From the NCBI GenBank assembly GCA_965242665.1, contig OZ251484.1, positions 2,480,001 to 2,544,000 of the forward strand: a stretch of 64,000 nucleotides of DNA, in the 5' to 3' direction. This stretch comes from VXLM01 sp965242665 (GTDB taxonomy: Bacteria; Chloroflexota; Dehalococcoidia; Lucifugimonadales; VXLM01). The notes beneath the pieces were generated by a model. It did not search any database. It saw only the letters and a list, made by a program, of their open reading frames with translations, and was not told where the DNA came from. Below, piece by piece: positions 33,313 through 43,000 of this stretch. Position 1 is the stretch's first letter; each line of letters begins with the position of its first letter. The position numbers were made by a program, and so were the translations under genes.

Positions 33313-34887
33313 ATGGCGGCAGGCAAAGACCGGAAGATCATCAGCAACGACGACGGTTGGATCATGAGCAACATGACATCCACAGTAACGCCCGATACGA
33401 TCAAGGAGCTCATGGTCGACACCTACGCAGGTTCCCCGATTGGAGGGGTATCGTGGTGCGTCGGGAACAGCGAGACCTACGAGTACGAGACGGAGGTCGG
33501 AGAGCGGACGGGCGATGGCTACGAGCATTTCGAAGACCCGCGCACGTATTGGCTACACAAGAACCTGTACGGCTTGATCGAAAGCTCCGGCGGCCCGCTC
33601 ACCGAGATAACGCGGCAGTTCCACGAGGCAGGCATCGACTTGCTGCCCTCGGTGCGGATGAACAGCCACTACGACACCCCCTACCACTCGCCCGGACGCG
33701 GACGCTTCCGGCGAGAGCACCCCGAATGGCTCATCGGACAACCGCAGGAGTACATCCCGCGGCCAACGCTCGAATACGCCATCGCGCGCGGCGTGGACTA
33801 CAAATTCCCGGGCGTCCGCGAGCATATGCTGTCGATCGTCTTCGAGCTGTTCGAACGGTTCGATGTGGACGGCGTGGAACTCGACTACTTCCGACACCCG
33901 GCCTTCTTCAGGATCGAGGAGGCCTACTCGAACCGATACTTGATGACCGACTTCATTCGGCGCATTCGGCGGCGCATGGACGAAGTCGGCGGCGAGCGGG
34001 GCAAGCGTCTCGATCTGCTCGTCCGCGTGCCTCCGACGCTGTACGACTGCGCGCGCATCGGATTGGACGTCGAGACGTGGATCCGCGAAGGTCTGGTGGA
34101 CATCGTGGCTGCCGGTGGCGGCTTCATGCCGTTCGAACAGCCAGTCCGCGAGTTCGTCGAGACCGCAAAAGGGACGGACTGCCAAATATACGGAAGCTTC
34201 GAAGCCATGCGATGGACGTTGGATGAGGACGTTCTCTATGCACTGTCCGCGCGGTTCTGGGATGCGGGCGTGGACGGCCTATATCTCTTCAACTACTTCA
34301 ACACGCCAAACGAGTGGAAGCGCCGCGTACTCGGCGGCATGGTCGACCGCGAGAACCTCCCCCGACGCAGCAAGCGCTACGAGCTCGACCACTCCGACCG
34401 CGTGGCAAGCAAGGAGCATCACGTCGGCGCGTTTCGGTACGCCCTGCCGTGGGCGTCCTTGCCCGTGCTCCTCGAAGAGACGCAGCCCGGAGGCGGCGCA
34501 GCCCTCACCCTCGACATCGCGGACGACGTGGAAGCGGCCAAGTCCGACGGCTCTCTGAAGTCCTGCACCCTAGACCTCGGCTTCGACAACTTCGACGACG
34601 ATGACCATCTCGACGTTCGGGTCAACGGGGAGGCGGTCTCATGGGCGTCGAGGCAGGTCTGCGACGGCGGGTGGGGGTACACGGCCTTCGACGGCGAGGT
34701 CTATCACACCACGATGTCCGAGCGGCGTGTGGAAGGCACGCTCATCAGGTTCGACGTGACCGACCTGCCAATCGAGAAGGGGAAGAACGAGCTCGTAGTG
34801 CGGCTCATCAAAGGGACGGGCCCGCACTCTCACGCCGTGCGCTTGGTGGAGGTGCGGCTGCGTGTGGAGTACGCGGGGCAGAGCTAG
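33313..34887 (+). CDS. TIM-barrel glycoside-hydrolase-like protein, paralogue 2
   Basis: The 524-residue protein has the same layout as the gene at 30659: barrel (~20-390) with F-D-V-D-G-V-E-L-D-Y-F-R-H-P (near 185), L-D-L-L-V-R-V-P-P-T-L-Y-D-C, L-D-V-E-T-W-I-R-E-G-L-V-D-I and a C-terminal beta-sandwich (~400-524). The shared R-V-P-x-T-x-x-x-C and G-L-D-x-x-T-W-I motifs show common origin. ATG 33313 follows GGAGGG. It is divergent from the RNase HI-MoaC gene. Its stop shares a CTAG with the stop of the convergent methylase gene. Role unknown, probably in breakdown of a carbohydrate. Confidence 0.65.
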   Translation: MAAGKDRKIISNDDGWIMSNMTSTVTPDTIKELMVDTYAGSPIGGVSWCVGNSETYEYETEVGERTGDGYEHFEDPRTYWLHKNLYGLIESSGGPLTEITRQFHEAGIDLLPSVRMNSHYDTPYHSPGRGRFRREHPEWLIGQPQEYIPRPTLEYAIARGVDYKFPGVREHMLSIVFELFERFDVDGVELDYFRHPAFFRIEEAYSNRYLMTDFIRRIRRRMDEVGGERGKRLDLLVRVPPTLYDCARIGLDVETWIREGLVDIVAAGGGFMPFEQPVREFVETAKGTDCQIYGSFEAMRWTLDEDVLYALSARFWDAGVDGLYLFNYFNTPNEWKRRVLGGMVDRENLPRRSKRYELDHSDRVASKEHHVGAFRYALPWASLPVLLEETQPGGGAALTLDIADDVEAAKSDGSLKSCTLDLGFDNFDDDDHLDVRVNGEAVSWASRQVCDGGWGYTAFDGEVYHTTMSERRVEGTLIRFDVTDLPIEKGKNELVVRLIKGTGPHSHAVRLVEVRLRVEYAGQS

Positions 34888-37649
34888 ACCGGCGAACCGC
34901 CCTGCCCCAACCCCTCGTACCGCCGCCCCGTCACCGACGGCTCCGCAGCCAAACTGCGTCGGACGGCAGCTACGGTCTCGGCGTCCAAGTCCAGGGCCAC
35001 GACGACCGCATCGTCCAGAGCGCGCCGGGTTGGGCAATCGTCCATCGACGGCAGCGGCAGAAGCGCGTCCTTGGCGTGCGCGTCGTATGCCTTCGCCAGT
35101 CGATCGGCAGCGCCGTCTATGGCGGCAAAGTCAGGCACCGGAATCTTCTTCAGGTCGTTCATGGAGAATCGAGGGTACGTCGGTTTCATGTTCGTCCGGT
35201 CCCCCAGCAGCGCCAAGACGCCAATTGACGAATTGACGTACACGCAGAGCGCCTTCTCCACAGCGTCTGCGGGTTGTCGTCCCATGTCGGCGGGTTTGCA
35301 AGGCGTCCATAGGGAACCCAACGCGGGAGTATCCAATCGGACGGACAGTACCCGAGTGGTCTTCAAGAATAGTCTCATCGGCAGCATCAGCGTGCCGCGC
35401 CGTTCCCAAAGGTTCTTTGCCTGCCGTTCCTTGCCCGGCTTGGGATCGATATACGTGTCGGTACTAGCAGACATGGATTGGGTGACGTCGGTCTTGTGAT
35501 GCCACAAAGCCGACATAGGTTTGATACCCGGCAAAGAAGAGCGGTTAAACGCGGTTCGTGTACCAACGCCGTCCGGTCCAATTTCAGCAACCTCATCCAG
35601 AGCAACAGACTCGAAGAACCGGCCCTGTCTCATTTCGTCGAACTGCTCACACAGGAACGGTGAGAGAAACTGCACCGCGCCCCAGTTTCCATCGTGGATT
35701 CGATACTCCGGCCAGTGTTGTACTGTGCCGTATTCCTTGCTCTTTACTGTGCCGCCTTCAACCGCCCAGGCTACTGCCAGCGCATCTGCGGGAGTCGACG
35801 GGTTGCGCGCCAGATTGACCACGCGCGTCGGCGGCTTCCGCTTGCTCCTATCAGGCCACCGGCGGCAGACGACCAATATCTCGCCAATGTTGGTGTTCTC
35901 AGAAAAGTAGATGCGCTCCGGATCGTGGGACGTGACAATGGTGTCAACGTGATAGCGGCGAGCCAACATCTTTCGCATTTCTGCGGTCGAATAATTCGTC
36001 GCGCCTACCAACGGGAGAATGACCGCGATAGTTGCGGAATCGCGCTTGATGAGAAAGTCGGCGAGTGTAAGAAATGCACCGCCGTTGTGAGACAGATGCA
36101 CCGCCGCGTTGCCGAACAATTCTTTCTCTCGGTCCTTGAGCTTCTTCTCGTCTTCCGCGCTGAATTGGTCATGGCGCAGATCGGAGCGCGTAAACGGTGG
36201 ATTCATGATGACCAGATCCGCAGGGTCCGGGTGCGCCATATTCTCGCCGTTTTCTACCTGGGAGAATGCTTGATCCCCGTTCGGCCAGGGGATGAGCTTG
36301 GGCTGCTGATCCAGAAACTCCAATGAACCGAGAAACGCACGCCCATCGTCGTCAACGCCAAGGAACGCACGCCCGATCTTCATCCTGCGAAAGCGCGTCG
36401 TCGGCGATAGCAACCCGAGTGTGGTTGCCGCCATGTGCGTCGCCGTAACGTTCACGTCGTAGCCGTAGAGCGACCGCTCGATGAGCGCGCTAGCCACAGA
36501 TTCGTCGTCCCGATAGTCCGGGGAGAGCTCGCGGATGCGCTCCGCCGCCGCCATGAGCAGCGTCCCAGTGCCGCACGCAGGGTCGATGATTCGCAGCCGT
36601 GCTATGGCGTCCGGATCGCTCCAGTCGCACGTGTCCTTACGGATCGCCAGGGCGGCGAGCAGGGTCGCGGCGGCCGTGGTGGTATAGAACGAACCATCGT
36701 AGCGCGCGGCATCCAACACTGTGTGGAAGATGCGCCCGAGCAAGTCATGCCGCAGACCCGCGATGTTGCTAGCGACGGCAAGGGCGGCCTCCGCGGTCTC
36801 GCGCACTGCGTCCGCAAACGCAGGATCGGGCGGACATGCGCGCAAAGCGGCACGCGCAGTCTGGAAGATTGGCTTGTAGTCCAACGCAAGTATCAGACCC
36901 CATGCCTCTCGAAACGCGCCAAGGGGATTGTTTGACTCCGCGCACCGGTGCGCCATCATCGGAGGCCACTCGCCGGTGAACGGCTCGGAGGCGGATACGC
37001 GGCTGTCGTACTCAGGCCTCATCTCCGCAAGATGGGCGTCCAAGCGAGAGTGGAACATCACGGCGGTAGCGACGACCAACAACGAGCGCTTGGCGGCCTT
37101 GTCCCAGCGCAGGACGGATTTGCCGTTACCAGAACTCGGAGGCAGATCGAGCGCACGCGCAAGCTGCTGCTTCTGCCACTGCGTCAAGCGGCGTATGGCC
37201 CCGTCCAAACTGACCGACAACGCAGCAGCCGCGTAGTCCGGATTCCCCAACTGCGCCGGCGACAGTCGAATCACCGATGCCAGACTATCGAGACCCCCTG
37301 ACGCCCACTCCGCCTGCTTTTCGCTGCCGTCGCGGACGGTCCACATCAGTTTGGCCCCCGCAAGAGACTCAGGGGTGGTGCCGTCCGGATAGCACACCGC
37401 GACCGCACAATGCGCCAGCTTCTGCGCGATGCGGGCGTCGGCGTCGCGGACGGCCTCGGCCTGCTTGGCGCTGCTCTGCCCATGCTCCGCCTCTACCGCG
37501 ATCACCGCCGGCCCGATGCGAACCTCGACGTCGATGCGGCGGTTGCCGGGTTGGATGACCTCCGCTTGGGCGATCAGTCCAAGGAGACGCAGCTTCTCCG
37601 CCAACCACACGTTCAGCGTATGTTCGTGTTCCCTAGTAGTAGTAGTCAC
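34884..37649 (-). CDS. Second type IIG-like restriction enzyme/N6-adenine methyltransferase
   Basis: The protein (~921 residues) has an N-terminal nuclease-like segment with R-R-I-D-V-E-V-R-I-G-P-A-V-I-A-V-E-A-E (~35-52), where the Lys of a D-(D/E)-x-K core is a Glu. The methylase core follows: motif I I-I-D-P-A-C-G-T-G-T-L (~350) and motif IV L-V-I-M-N-P-P-F (~480). The C-terminal third, ending K-K-I-P-V-P-D-F, is likely target recognition. It differs from the 27298 gene in sequence, so it is another system, not a copy. I start at GTG 37649 (V-T-T-T-T-R-E-H); a TTG at 37691 is possible. Neither has a clear ribosome site. Confidence 0.75.
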   Translation of the reverse strand: MTTTTREHEHTLNVWLAEKLRLLGLIAQAEVIQPGNRRIDVEVRIGPAVIAVEAEHGQSSAKQAEAVRDADARIAQKLAHCAVAVCYPDGTTPESLAGAKLMWTVRDGSEKQAEWASGGLDSLASVIRLSPAQLGNPDYAAAALSVSLDGAIRRLTQWQKQQLARALDLPPSSGNGKSVLRWDKAAKRSLLVVATAVMFHSRLDAHLAEMRPEYDSRVSASEPFTGEWPPMMAHRCAESNNPLGAFREAWGLILALDYKPIFQTARAALRACPPDPAFADAVRETAEAALAVASNIAGLRHDLLGRIFHTVLDAARYDGSFYTTTAAATLLAALAIRKDTCDWSDPDAIARLRIIDPACGTGTLLMAAAERIRELSPDYRDDESVASALIERSLYGYDVNVTATHMAATTLGLLSPTTRFRRMKIGRAFLGVDDDGRAFLGSLEFLDQQPKLIPWPNGDQAFSQVENGENMAHPDPADLVIMNPPFTRSDLRHDQFSAEDEKKLKDREKELFGNAAVHLSHNGGAFLTLADFLIKRDSATIAVILPLVGATNYSTAEMRKMLARRYHVDTIVTSHDPERIYFSENTNIGEILVVCRRWPDRSKRKPPTRVVNLARNPSTPADALAVAWAVEGGTVKSKEYGTVQHWPEYRIHDGNWGAVQFLSPFLCEQFDEMRQGRFFESVALDEVAEIGPDGVGTRTAFNRSSLPGIKPMSALWHHKTDVTQSMSASTDTYIDPKPGKERQAKNLWERRGTLMLPMRLFLKTTRVLSVRLDTPALGSLWTPCKPADMGRQPADAVEKALCVYVNSSIGVLALLGDRTNMKPTYPRFSMNDLKKIPVPDFAAIDGAADRLAKAYDAHAKDALLPLPSMDDCPTRRALDDAVVVALDLDAETVAAVRRSLAAEPSVTGRRYEGLGQGGSPV

Positions 37650-37793
37650 TCTGCATACTCTATCACATTTGCTCCTGCCCCGGTGAATCAAACGACAGCG
37701 TTGTACCGGCGCTGCGGTCTCTTCGGAGGGACTGCGATTGCCGCCGCCTGATACCTCGGACGCGCGTTTCCCCCTTTCGTAGAAGGCCGAGGC

Positions 37794-38930
37794 CTACAGC
37801 GGCGGCGTCCCTCCACTCCCCAGCTCTCCGACCGCCGCGCGGACGAGCGCGCCGATGCCATAAGTCACTGCGGCGGCGAGGCTGCCGACTAGCAGCATCC
37901 GCAAGGCTCCCCAGTACGGGCGGTTCCCGGACGCGGCCGCCAGGACTCCGCCGACGATTAGCAGGGCAGCCGCGCTCAACGCTGCGCTGGCGATCGTGCG
38001 GTTCCCGACGCTGAACAGGAAGGGCAGGATCGGCACGACTGCGCCTCCAACGAACGCCGCGAACGATGCGAACGCCGCGCCCCACGGCGCGCCCAACTCG
38101 TCCGGATCGAGGCCCAACTTCTCCCTCGCCATCGTGTCCAGCGCAGTTTCCGAGTCGGACATGACCCGCGCCGCAATCAACCGCGCTTCATCCTCGGTCA
38201 ACCCCTTCGAACGGTAGATCAGTTCCAACTCCGCCCGCTCTTCCTCTGGCCAATCGCGGATGTTTGCCATCTGCTTGGAGAGTTCGTGCTCGGAGATGTC
38301 GCGCTGCGAGCGCATCGAGACATACTCTCCCGCCGCCATCGAGAACGCCCCCGCCATGAGGCCGGCTATGCCCGCCAGCAGCACGAGGTCGGTGTTGTCC
38401 GTTCCGCCGGAAATGCCCATGACCAGGCTGAAGTTCGAGACCAACCCGTCGTTCACTCCCAGCACGGCCGCGCGGATGCGCCCGCTCGTTCCAGAGGAGG
38501 ACTCATCTTCCACCCACAGCGGCGAGGCGTGCCCCTGCGCGAGGCCCTTGAGCGTCCGATCGTGGTAGCGGCTGTCTTTCGCAACGTCGACCCCCTCGCC
38601 CTGGGATGAGTATTCCCGCATGTCCCGGGACTCCTTCCACCGCAGGATCGGGATCACCGCGCTCGTCCCAAGCGCTCGCGCCGCCGCGGAGCAAAGCAAG
38701 CCGAATACACCGCGGCCGCCGGCAGCAGCCGCACGGACGTCGAGCTCGCGCCGCCATACCTCCGCATGGCGCATCTTTGCATCTCGCAGGTCTCGGAAGA
38801 CCTCCGAACGCTTTGGGTCTGCCTCGATTCGCATCAGCGCGGAATACAACGCCGCGGACCGCAGCTCCCGCCTGAGATGCCTGCGATAGCGCGCGCGTCG
38901 CCTCTTGTCCATCCGGTCGTTCGTGGTCAT
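37794..38930 (-). CDS. VIT1/CCC1-family iron/manganese transporter with N-terminal ferritin-like domain
   Basis: The 378-residue protein joins a rubrerythrin-like four-helix region (~15-130; ligands such as E in L-R-R-E-L and E-x-x-R-D-A-K-M-R-H) to a VIT1/CCC1 membrane domain (~155-378, five spans). Transporter marks are A-A-V-L-G-V-N-D-G-L-V-S-N and M-A-A-G-E-Y-V-S-M-R-S-Q. Such fusions (MbfA type) export or sequester iron under stress. The ATG overlaps the TGA of the endonuclease IV gene, so the two are coupled, which fits protection of DNA from iron-driven oxidation. Confidence 0.85.
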   Translation of the reverse strand: MTTNDRMDKRRRARYRRHLRRELRSAALYSALMRIEADPKRSEVFRDLRDAKMRHAEVWRRELDVRAAAAGGRGVFGLLCSAAARALGTSAVIPILRWKESRDMREYSSQGEGVDVAKDSRYHDRTLKGLAQGHASPLWVEDESSSGTSGRIRAAVLGVNDGLVSNFSLVMGISGGTDNTDLVLLAGIAGLMAGAFSMAAGEYVSMRSQRDISEHELSKQMANIRDWPEEERAELELIYRSKGLTEDEARLIAARVMSDSETALDTMAREKLGLDPDELGAPWGAAFASFAAFVGGAVVPILPFLFSVGNRTIASAALSAAALLIVGGVLAAASGNRPYWGALRMLLVGSLAAAVTYGIGALVRAAVGELGSGGTPPL

Positions 38931-39778
38931 GCTGTGCCGTGCCTCGACCGAATGTCCTTGAGCCGATTCACGTTCTCCTCGTCCGGCCCCTTCCTGTCCC
39001 TTCCTGTCCCTTCCAGCAGAAACGGCGCGTCGGAGAAGGCCGGATGCGCAACCATCGCCTCGAATCCGTCCATGCCGATGCTTCCTTCCCCAATGTTCTC
39101 ATGACGGTCGACCCCAGACCCAAAGGCAGTCTTGGAGTCGTTCGCGTGCACCGCCCCCAGGCGTTCGAGTCCGACCGTGCGGTCGAACTCCGCCATCACT
39201 GCGCTGATGCCGCACGCGTCCCTGACGTCGTACCCGGCGGCGAAGCAATGCTGCGTGTCGATGCACACCTGCACTCGATCCGAGCCGACGGCGTCGACGA
39301 TCCTGCCGATGTCATCGAACTTGGAGCCGATGTGTCCCCCTGCCCCCGCGCTGTTCTCGATCATGAGCCAGACATCCGGCGGACTGCCGCGCACGATCCG
39401 ATCCAGCGCATCGACCACCTGCGAAAACACTGCGTCGATGCCGCGCCCCTTGTGACTGCCAAGATGGAATATCACCCCCTGCGCTCCGAGCCTTCCGGCG
39501 GCGTCCATGTCACCGCTCAAGCTGTGGATCGATTTTTGGAGAAGGTCCGGCGGACCGCCCAGATTCACCAAGTAGCTTCCATGAATGAATACCGGCCCCA
39601 CGCCGTGAGCCGCCGCCTTCTCGCGGAACGCGGCGGCCTCCTGCTCTTCGGGCGGCTTGAACGCCCACGACCGCGGGGACGACGCGAATATCTGAATCGA
39701 CTCCGCCCCGATGCCTACCGCCCGATCTATCGCCTTGCCGACCCCTCCCGCAGTCGAAACATGCGCCCCGATCTTCAT
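38927..39778 (-). CDS. nfo: Endonuclease IV (AP endonuclease)
   Basis: The 283-residue protein is a normal-length Nfo. Family marks are K-I-G-A-H-V-S-T-A-G-G (start), Q-I-F-A-S-S-P-R-S-W, G-V-I-F-H-L-G-S-H-K-G, L-M-I-E-N-S-A-G, C-I-D-T-Q-H-C-F-A-A-G-Y-D and H-A-N-D-S-K. The zinc ligands (H in H-V-S, H in F-H-L-G, E in E-N, D and H in D-T-Q-H, H-A-N-D) are all present. It cuts abasic sites and oxidised bases in base excision repair. I place the start at 39778, the MKIGAH methionine, as the family begins there. It is the first gene of a pair with the iron transporter. Confidence 0.93.
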   Translation of the reverse strand: MKIGAHVSTAGGVGKAIDRAVGIGAESIQIFASSPRSWAFKPPEEQEAAAFREKAAAHGVGPVFIHGSYLVNLGGPPDLLQKSIHSLSGDMDAAGRLGAQGVIFHLGSHKGRGIDAVFSQVVDALDRIVRGSPPDVWLMIENSAGAGGHIGSKFDDIGRIVDAVGSDRVQVCIDTQHCFAAGYDVRDACGISAVMAEFDRTVGLERLGAVHANDSKTAFGSGVDRHENIGEGSIGMDGFEAMVAHPAFSDAPFLLEGTGRDRKGPDEENVNRLKDIRSRHGTA

Positions 39779-39981
39779 GCGCTCTCCCACTCCTTCCAAC
39801 GATTGTAGAGGCCCGCAAACCCTCCTACCAGAATACCACGACCGCGCCGCACCCAGTGAAAGGCAATGTCATTCCCACAACCGCCCACGTCATTCCCGCG
39901 AAGGCAGGAATCTCCTCCCACGCGTCGTATGATGGACGCCGTCACCGCCCAAGAGCAAACGAAACCGCCGGAAACACGGGG
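39779..39981. repeat. Intergenic region with one palindrome
   Basis: A palindrome with one mismatch (CATTCCCGCGAAGGCAGGAATC, about 39891-39913) lies here. Otherwise it is promoter space for the two divergent genes. Confidence 0.7.
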
Positions 39982-40010
39982 TTGACTACCGCGCGAAGGT
40001 GTGATAATAG
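39982..40010 (+). promoter_or_regulatory. Promoter of the giant exported protein
   Basis: TTGACT (39982-39987)-17-TAATAG (40005-40010) with TG one base before the -10. GAGGGGG before the ATG at 40049 is the ribosome site. Confidence 0.55.
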
Positions 40011-40048
40011 TACGCTATCGTGACCTCGCGGCCACGAGGGGGTGTTCG

Positions 40049-43000
40049 ATGCGCAGGAAAGACATACACCGCATCGCGCTCGTTTGGGGCGCCGCCTTCT
40101 TCTGCGTCTTCGTCGCCGTCAACGCCGTCGTTGCACAGTCTCCGCCAGACGGCGGAGCATCCGGCCCTAGTGATGAAGAGGAGGGGGCCACCGGACAAGA
40201 CGTAGGCAACTCGTATGAAGATTGCATTAGTCTTGGCTTTCTCCCTTATGAATGCGATATATTGTTCCGCCCCTTCCTCCCGCCGCCTCCTCCGCCACCG
40301 CCACCTCCTCCACCCCCTAGGGCCACGGTGACTCCAACCCCTGAGCCTACGGCGACCAATACTCCAAGGCCAGACCCACCGACTGCTACTCCCCGACCGC
40401 GTATCGCGCCTGCGCCGACCGGCTTTAGAGTAACGCGCACGACGCAGACCAGCATACGCCTGAGCTGGAACAGGGTTACGAACGCCCACCGCTATAGGCT
40501 GGCGTACCGCAAGAGCTCCAGCTCTTCATGGAGCTACTACTATACCAGCGGGACGAGTAGAACCATCTCTGGCCTCTCCAAATGCACTGCCTACTCCTTC
40601 CACGTCAGGGCTCGAGGGGACGGGTATCCGTACTCCACATCCTACGGAAGATCGTCCTCGGTCTCTCGAAGCACCTTATGCCCCACGGCGACTCCAACGC
40701 CTACCAAGACGAGGACTCCGACGCCTAGCCCTACGGCCACGCGCACTCCAACCCCCACGCGCGGACCGACAACAGGGGCGACCATGACCATCTCCGCCAG
40801 CAATGGCAGTGTCACCCTCAATCACTGCTCGGACAGCCCGGACTACTACCCAGGCAACGCCCACTCCTTCAAACTGTACTCCGCGCGCACTCGAAACGGC
40901 TCCTATCGGCTGGCCGCATCATACGCCGCAGGCGCATCGGGCGTATCAGGACAGTACTCAACCCCCTGCAGGTCATACACATTCAGTGGTCAGACGTCCA
41001 ACCGCTGGTACTACGGAGAGGGCGGACTCACCTACCATGAGGACGATTGGCCCTCATCCAGCAAGGTATTCATGTGCTGCAAGCCCACTGCGACCCCCAC
41101 GCCCACTGCCACTGCCACGCGCACCCCAACTCCCACGCCTACCCCGACATCTACCGGCACGGCCACTGCAACACCGTCGCCTACCCCTACGGCCACTGCC
41201 ACCGACACGCCGACACCTACCCCCACAGCCACGGACACCCCGACGCCAAGCCCCACGGGAACACGCATCTCGACGGCCACCGCCACCGCAACGGCCACAC
41301 GCACGCCAGTGCCGGCCGGCGAATCAGTCATGACCATCGCCGTCGACTCGAGCGCGAGAAGCGTCACGCTCGGATACTGCTGGAACGACCCATCCTGGAA
41401 CCCCGGCAACGTCCACACGTACATCCTGGAAAGATCCTCGGACGGCGAAACGTTCACCCAAGCGGCGTCCGAGGATTACACATACACATGGAGGAGGGGC
41501 GTTCGCGGGCAGTCCCAACCTACTTGCCCCGAAGACGCAGAGCCGCACACGTTCCGCAATCAGACCGCAGGCCTGTACTACCGCGGCAGAGGCGGCAACG
41601 CCAACGGCAACGAGTGGGCAACCTCCAACGTCGTGTATATGTCCCGCGTCAACGCTCCCACGCTGACACCCACTCCCACTGCCACGGCAACCAACACGCC
41701 TACGCCTACGCCCACACCGACAGCTACCGGCACGGCCACGCCCTCGCCGTCGCCTACCCCTACGGCCACTGCCACCGACACGCCGATACCAGACCCCACA
41801 GCCACGGACACCCCAACGTGGACGCCCACCCCCACAGCCACGAACACGCGCACCCCAACCGTCGCTCGAAGACCCAGCATCTCCATCGCAGACCTCGGAC
41901 GTCTCGAGTTCCGAGCAGGAGAACACTCCAGTTTCACTGTGCGCGCTTACAACCTCACTAGCGGGGAACGGTACAAGATCCATGTCGCCATCACATCAGG
42001 AAGCGTCGGCTTCGACTCCAACTGCACATCCAAGGAATGGGAATACTACCTCCACCCCGCAAGCGGAAGCACCTACTACTCTTACCCAGCGCCCATTCTC
42101 TACACCTGCGGCGTAACCACAGGATCCGCCTCCGCAAACCTCTTCCTCGACCCCCTTGGCAGATCCCAAACCCACCTCTCCTCTGACACCGCAAGCGTAA
42201 CCGTGCTCTCTCCTCTGCCCACGGCCACCCCAACTCCCGTCCCAGCCGGCGTCCCCGTGCTCAGCGGTACGGTCTACCCCGGCAGCATCAACCTCTCGTG
42301 GGCGAACGTGAGCGGCGCGCACCGATATCACGTGCGACACAAAGTAGCATCCGCCAACACGTGGACGAACGCGCGCCGGTCGACCACCAACCTCGCCTCC
42401 TCGATCAGCCTATCCCGGAACACCACCTACGAGTTCCAAGCGCGCTCGTGTAGATCGCAGTCTTGCAGGAACGACCGCAGAGGCACAGCCAGCGGCTGGG
42501 GAGCATGGTCGGGCTCCCTCACCGCCACCACGAGCGCCCCGCCTGCCCCGACCGGACTCGCCGTCAAAACATCCATCTCCAACAGCGTCACCCTCGAGTG
42601 GAACAAGATCGACGGCGCCAAGTACTACGTCCGATACAGACCCGCCGCCGGCGCATGGACGACATCCGCCGAACAGACCGTCTCCGACTCCACCGCGAGC
42701 AAGACGACGCACACGGTGACCGGACTCACCGCGAACACGTCATATTCCTTCGAGGTGCGCCACCGCGGCGACGGAACCCGATACGTGCGCTCCACCCCGG
42801 GAGGCGCCGCGCGCTACAGCGCCTGGTCATCCGTCTCGACTACGACGCCGGCTCCCTCTCCCACAGCCAGCGCCCAAGCCGCCTTCACCGGGCAATCAGT
42901 AACCCTGACCGCGCCAACCATAGGAACCGCAACCCCATCGTCCTACCAGTGGCAGGAACAGTCAGGAAGCAGCTGGAGGAACTTGGGATCAGCATCCGCA

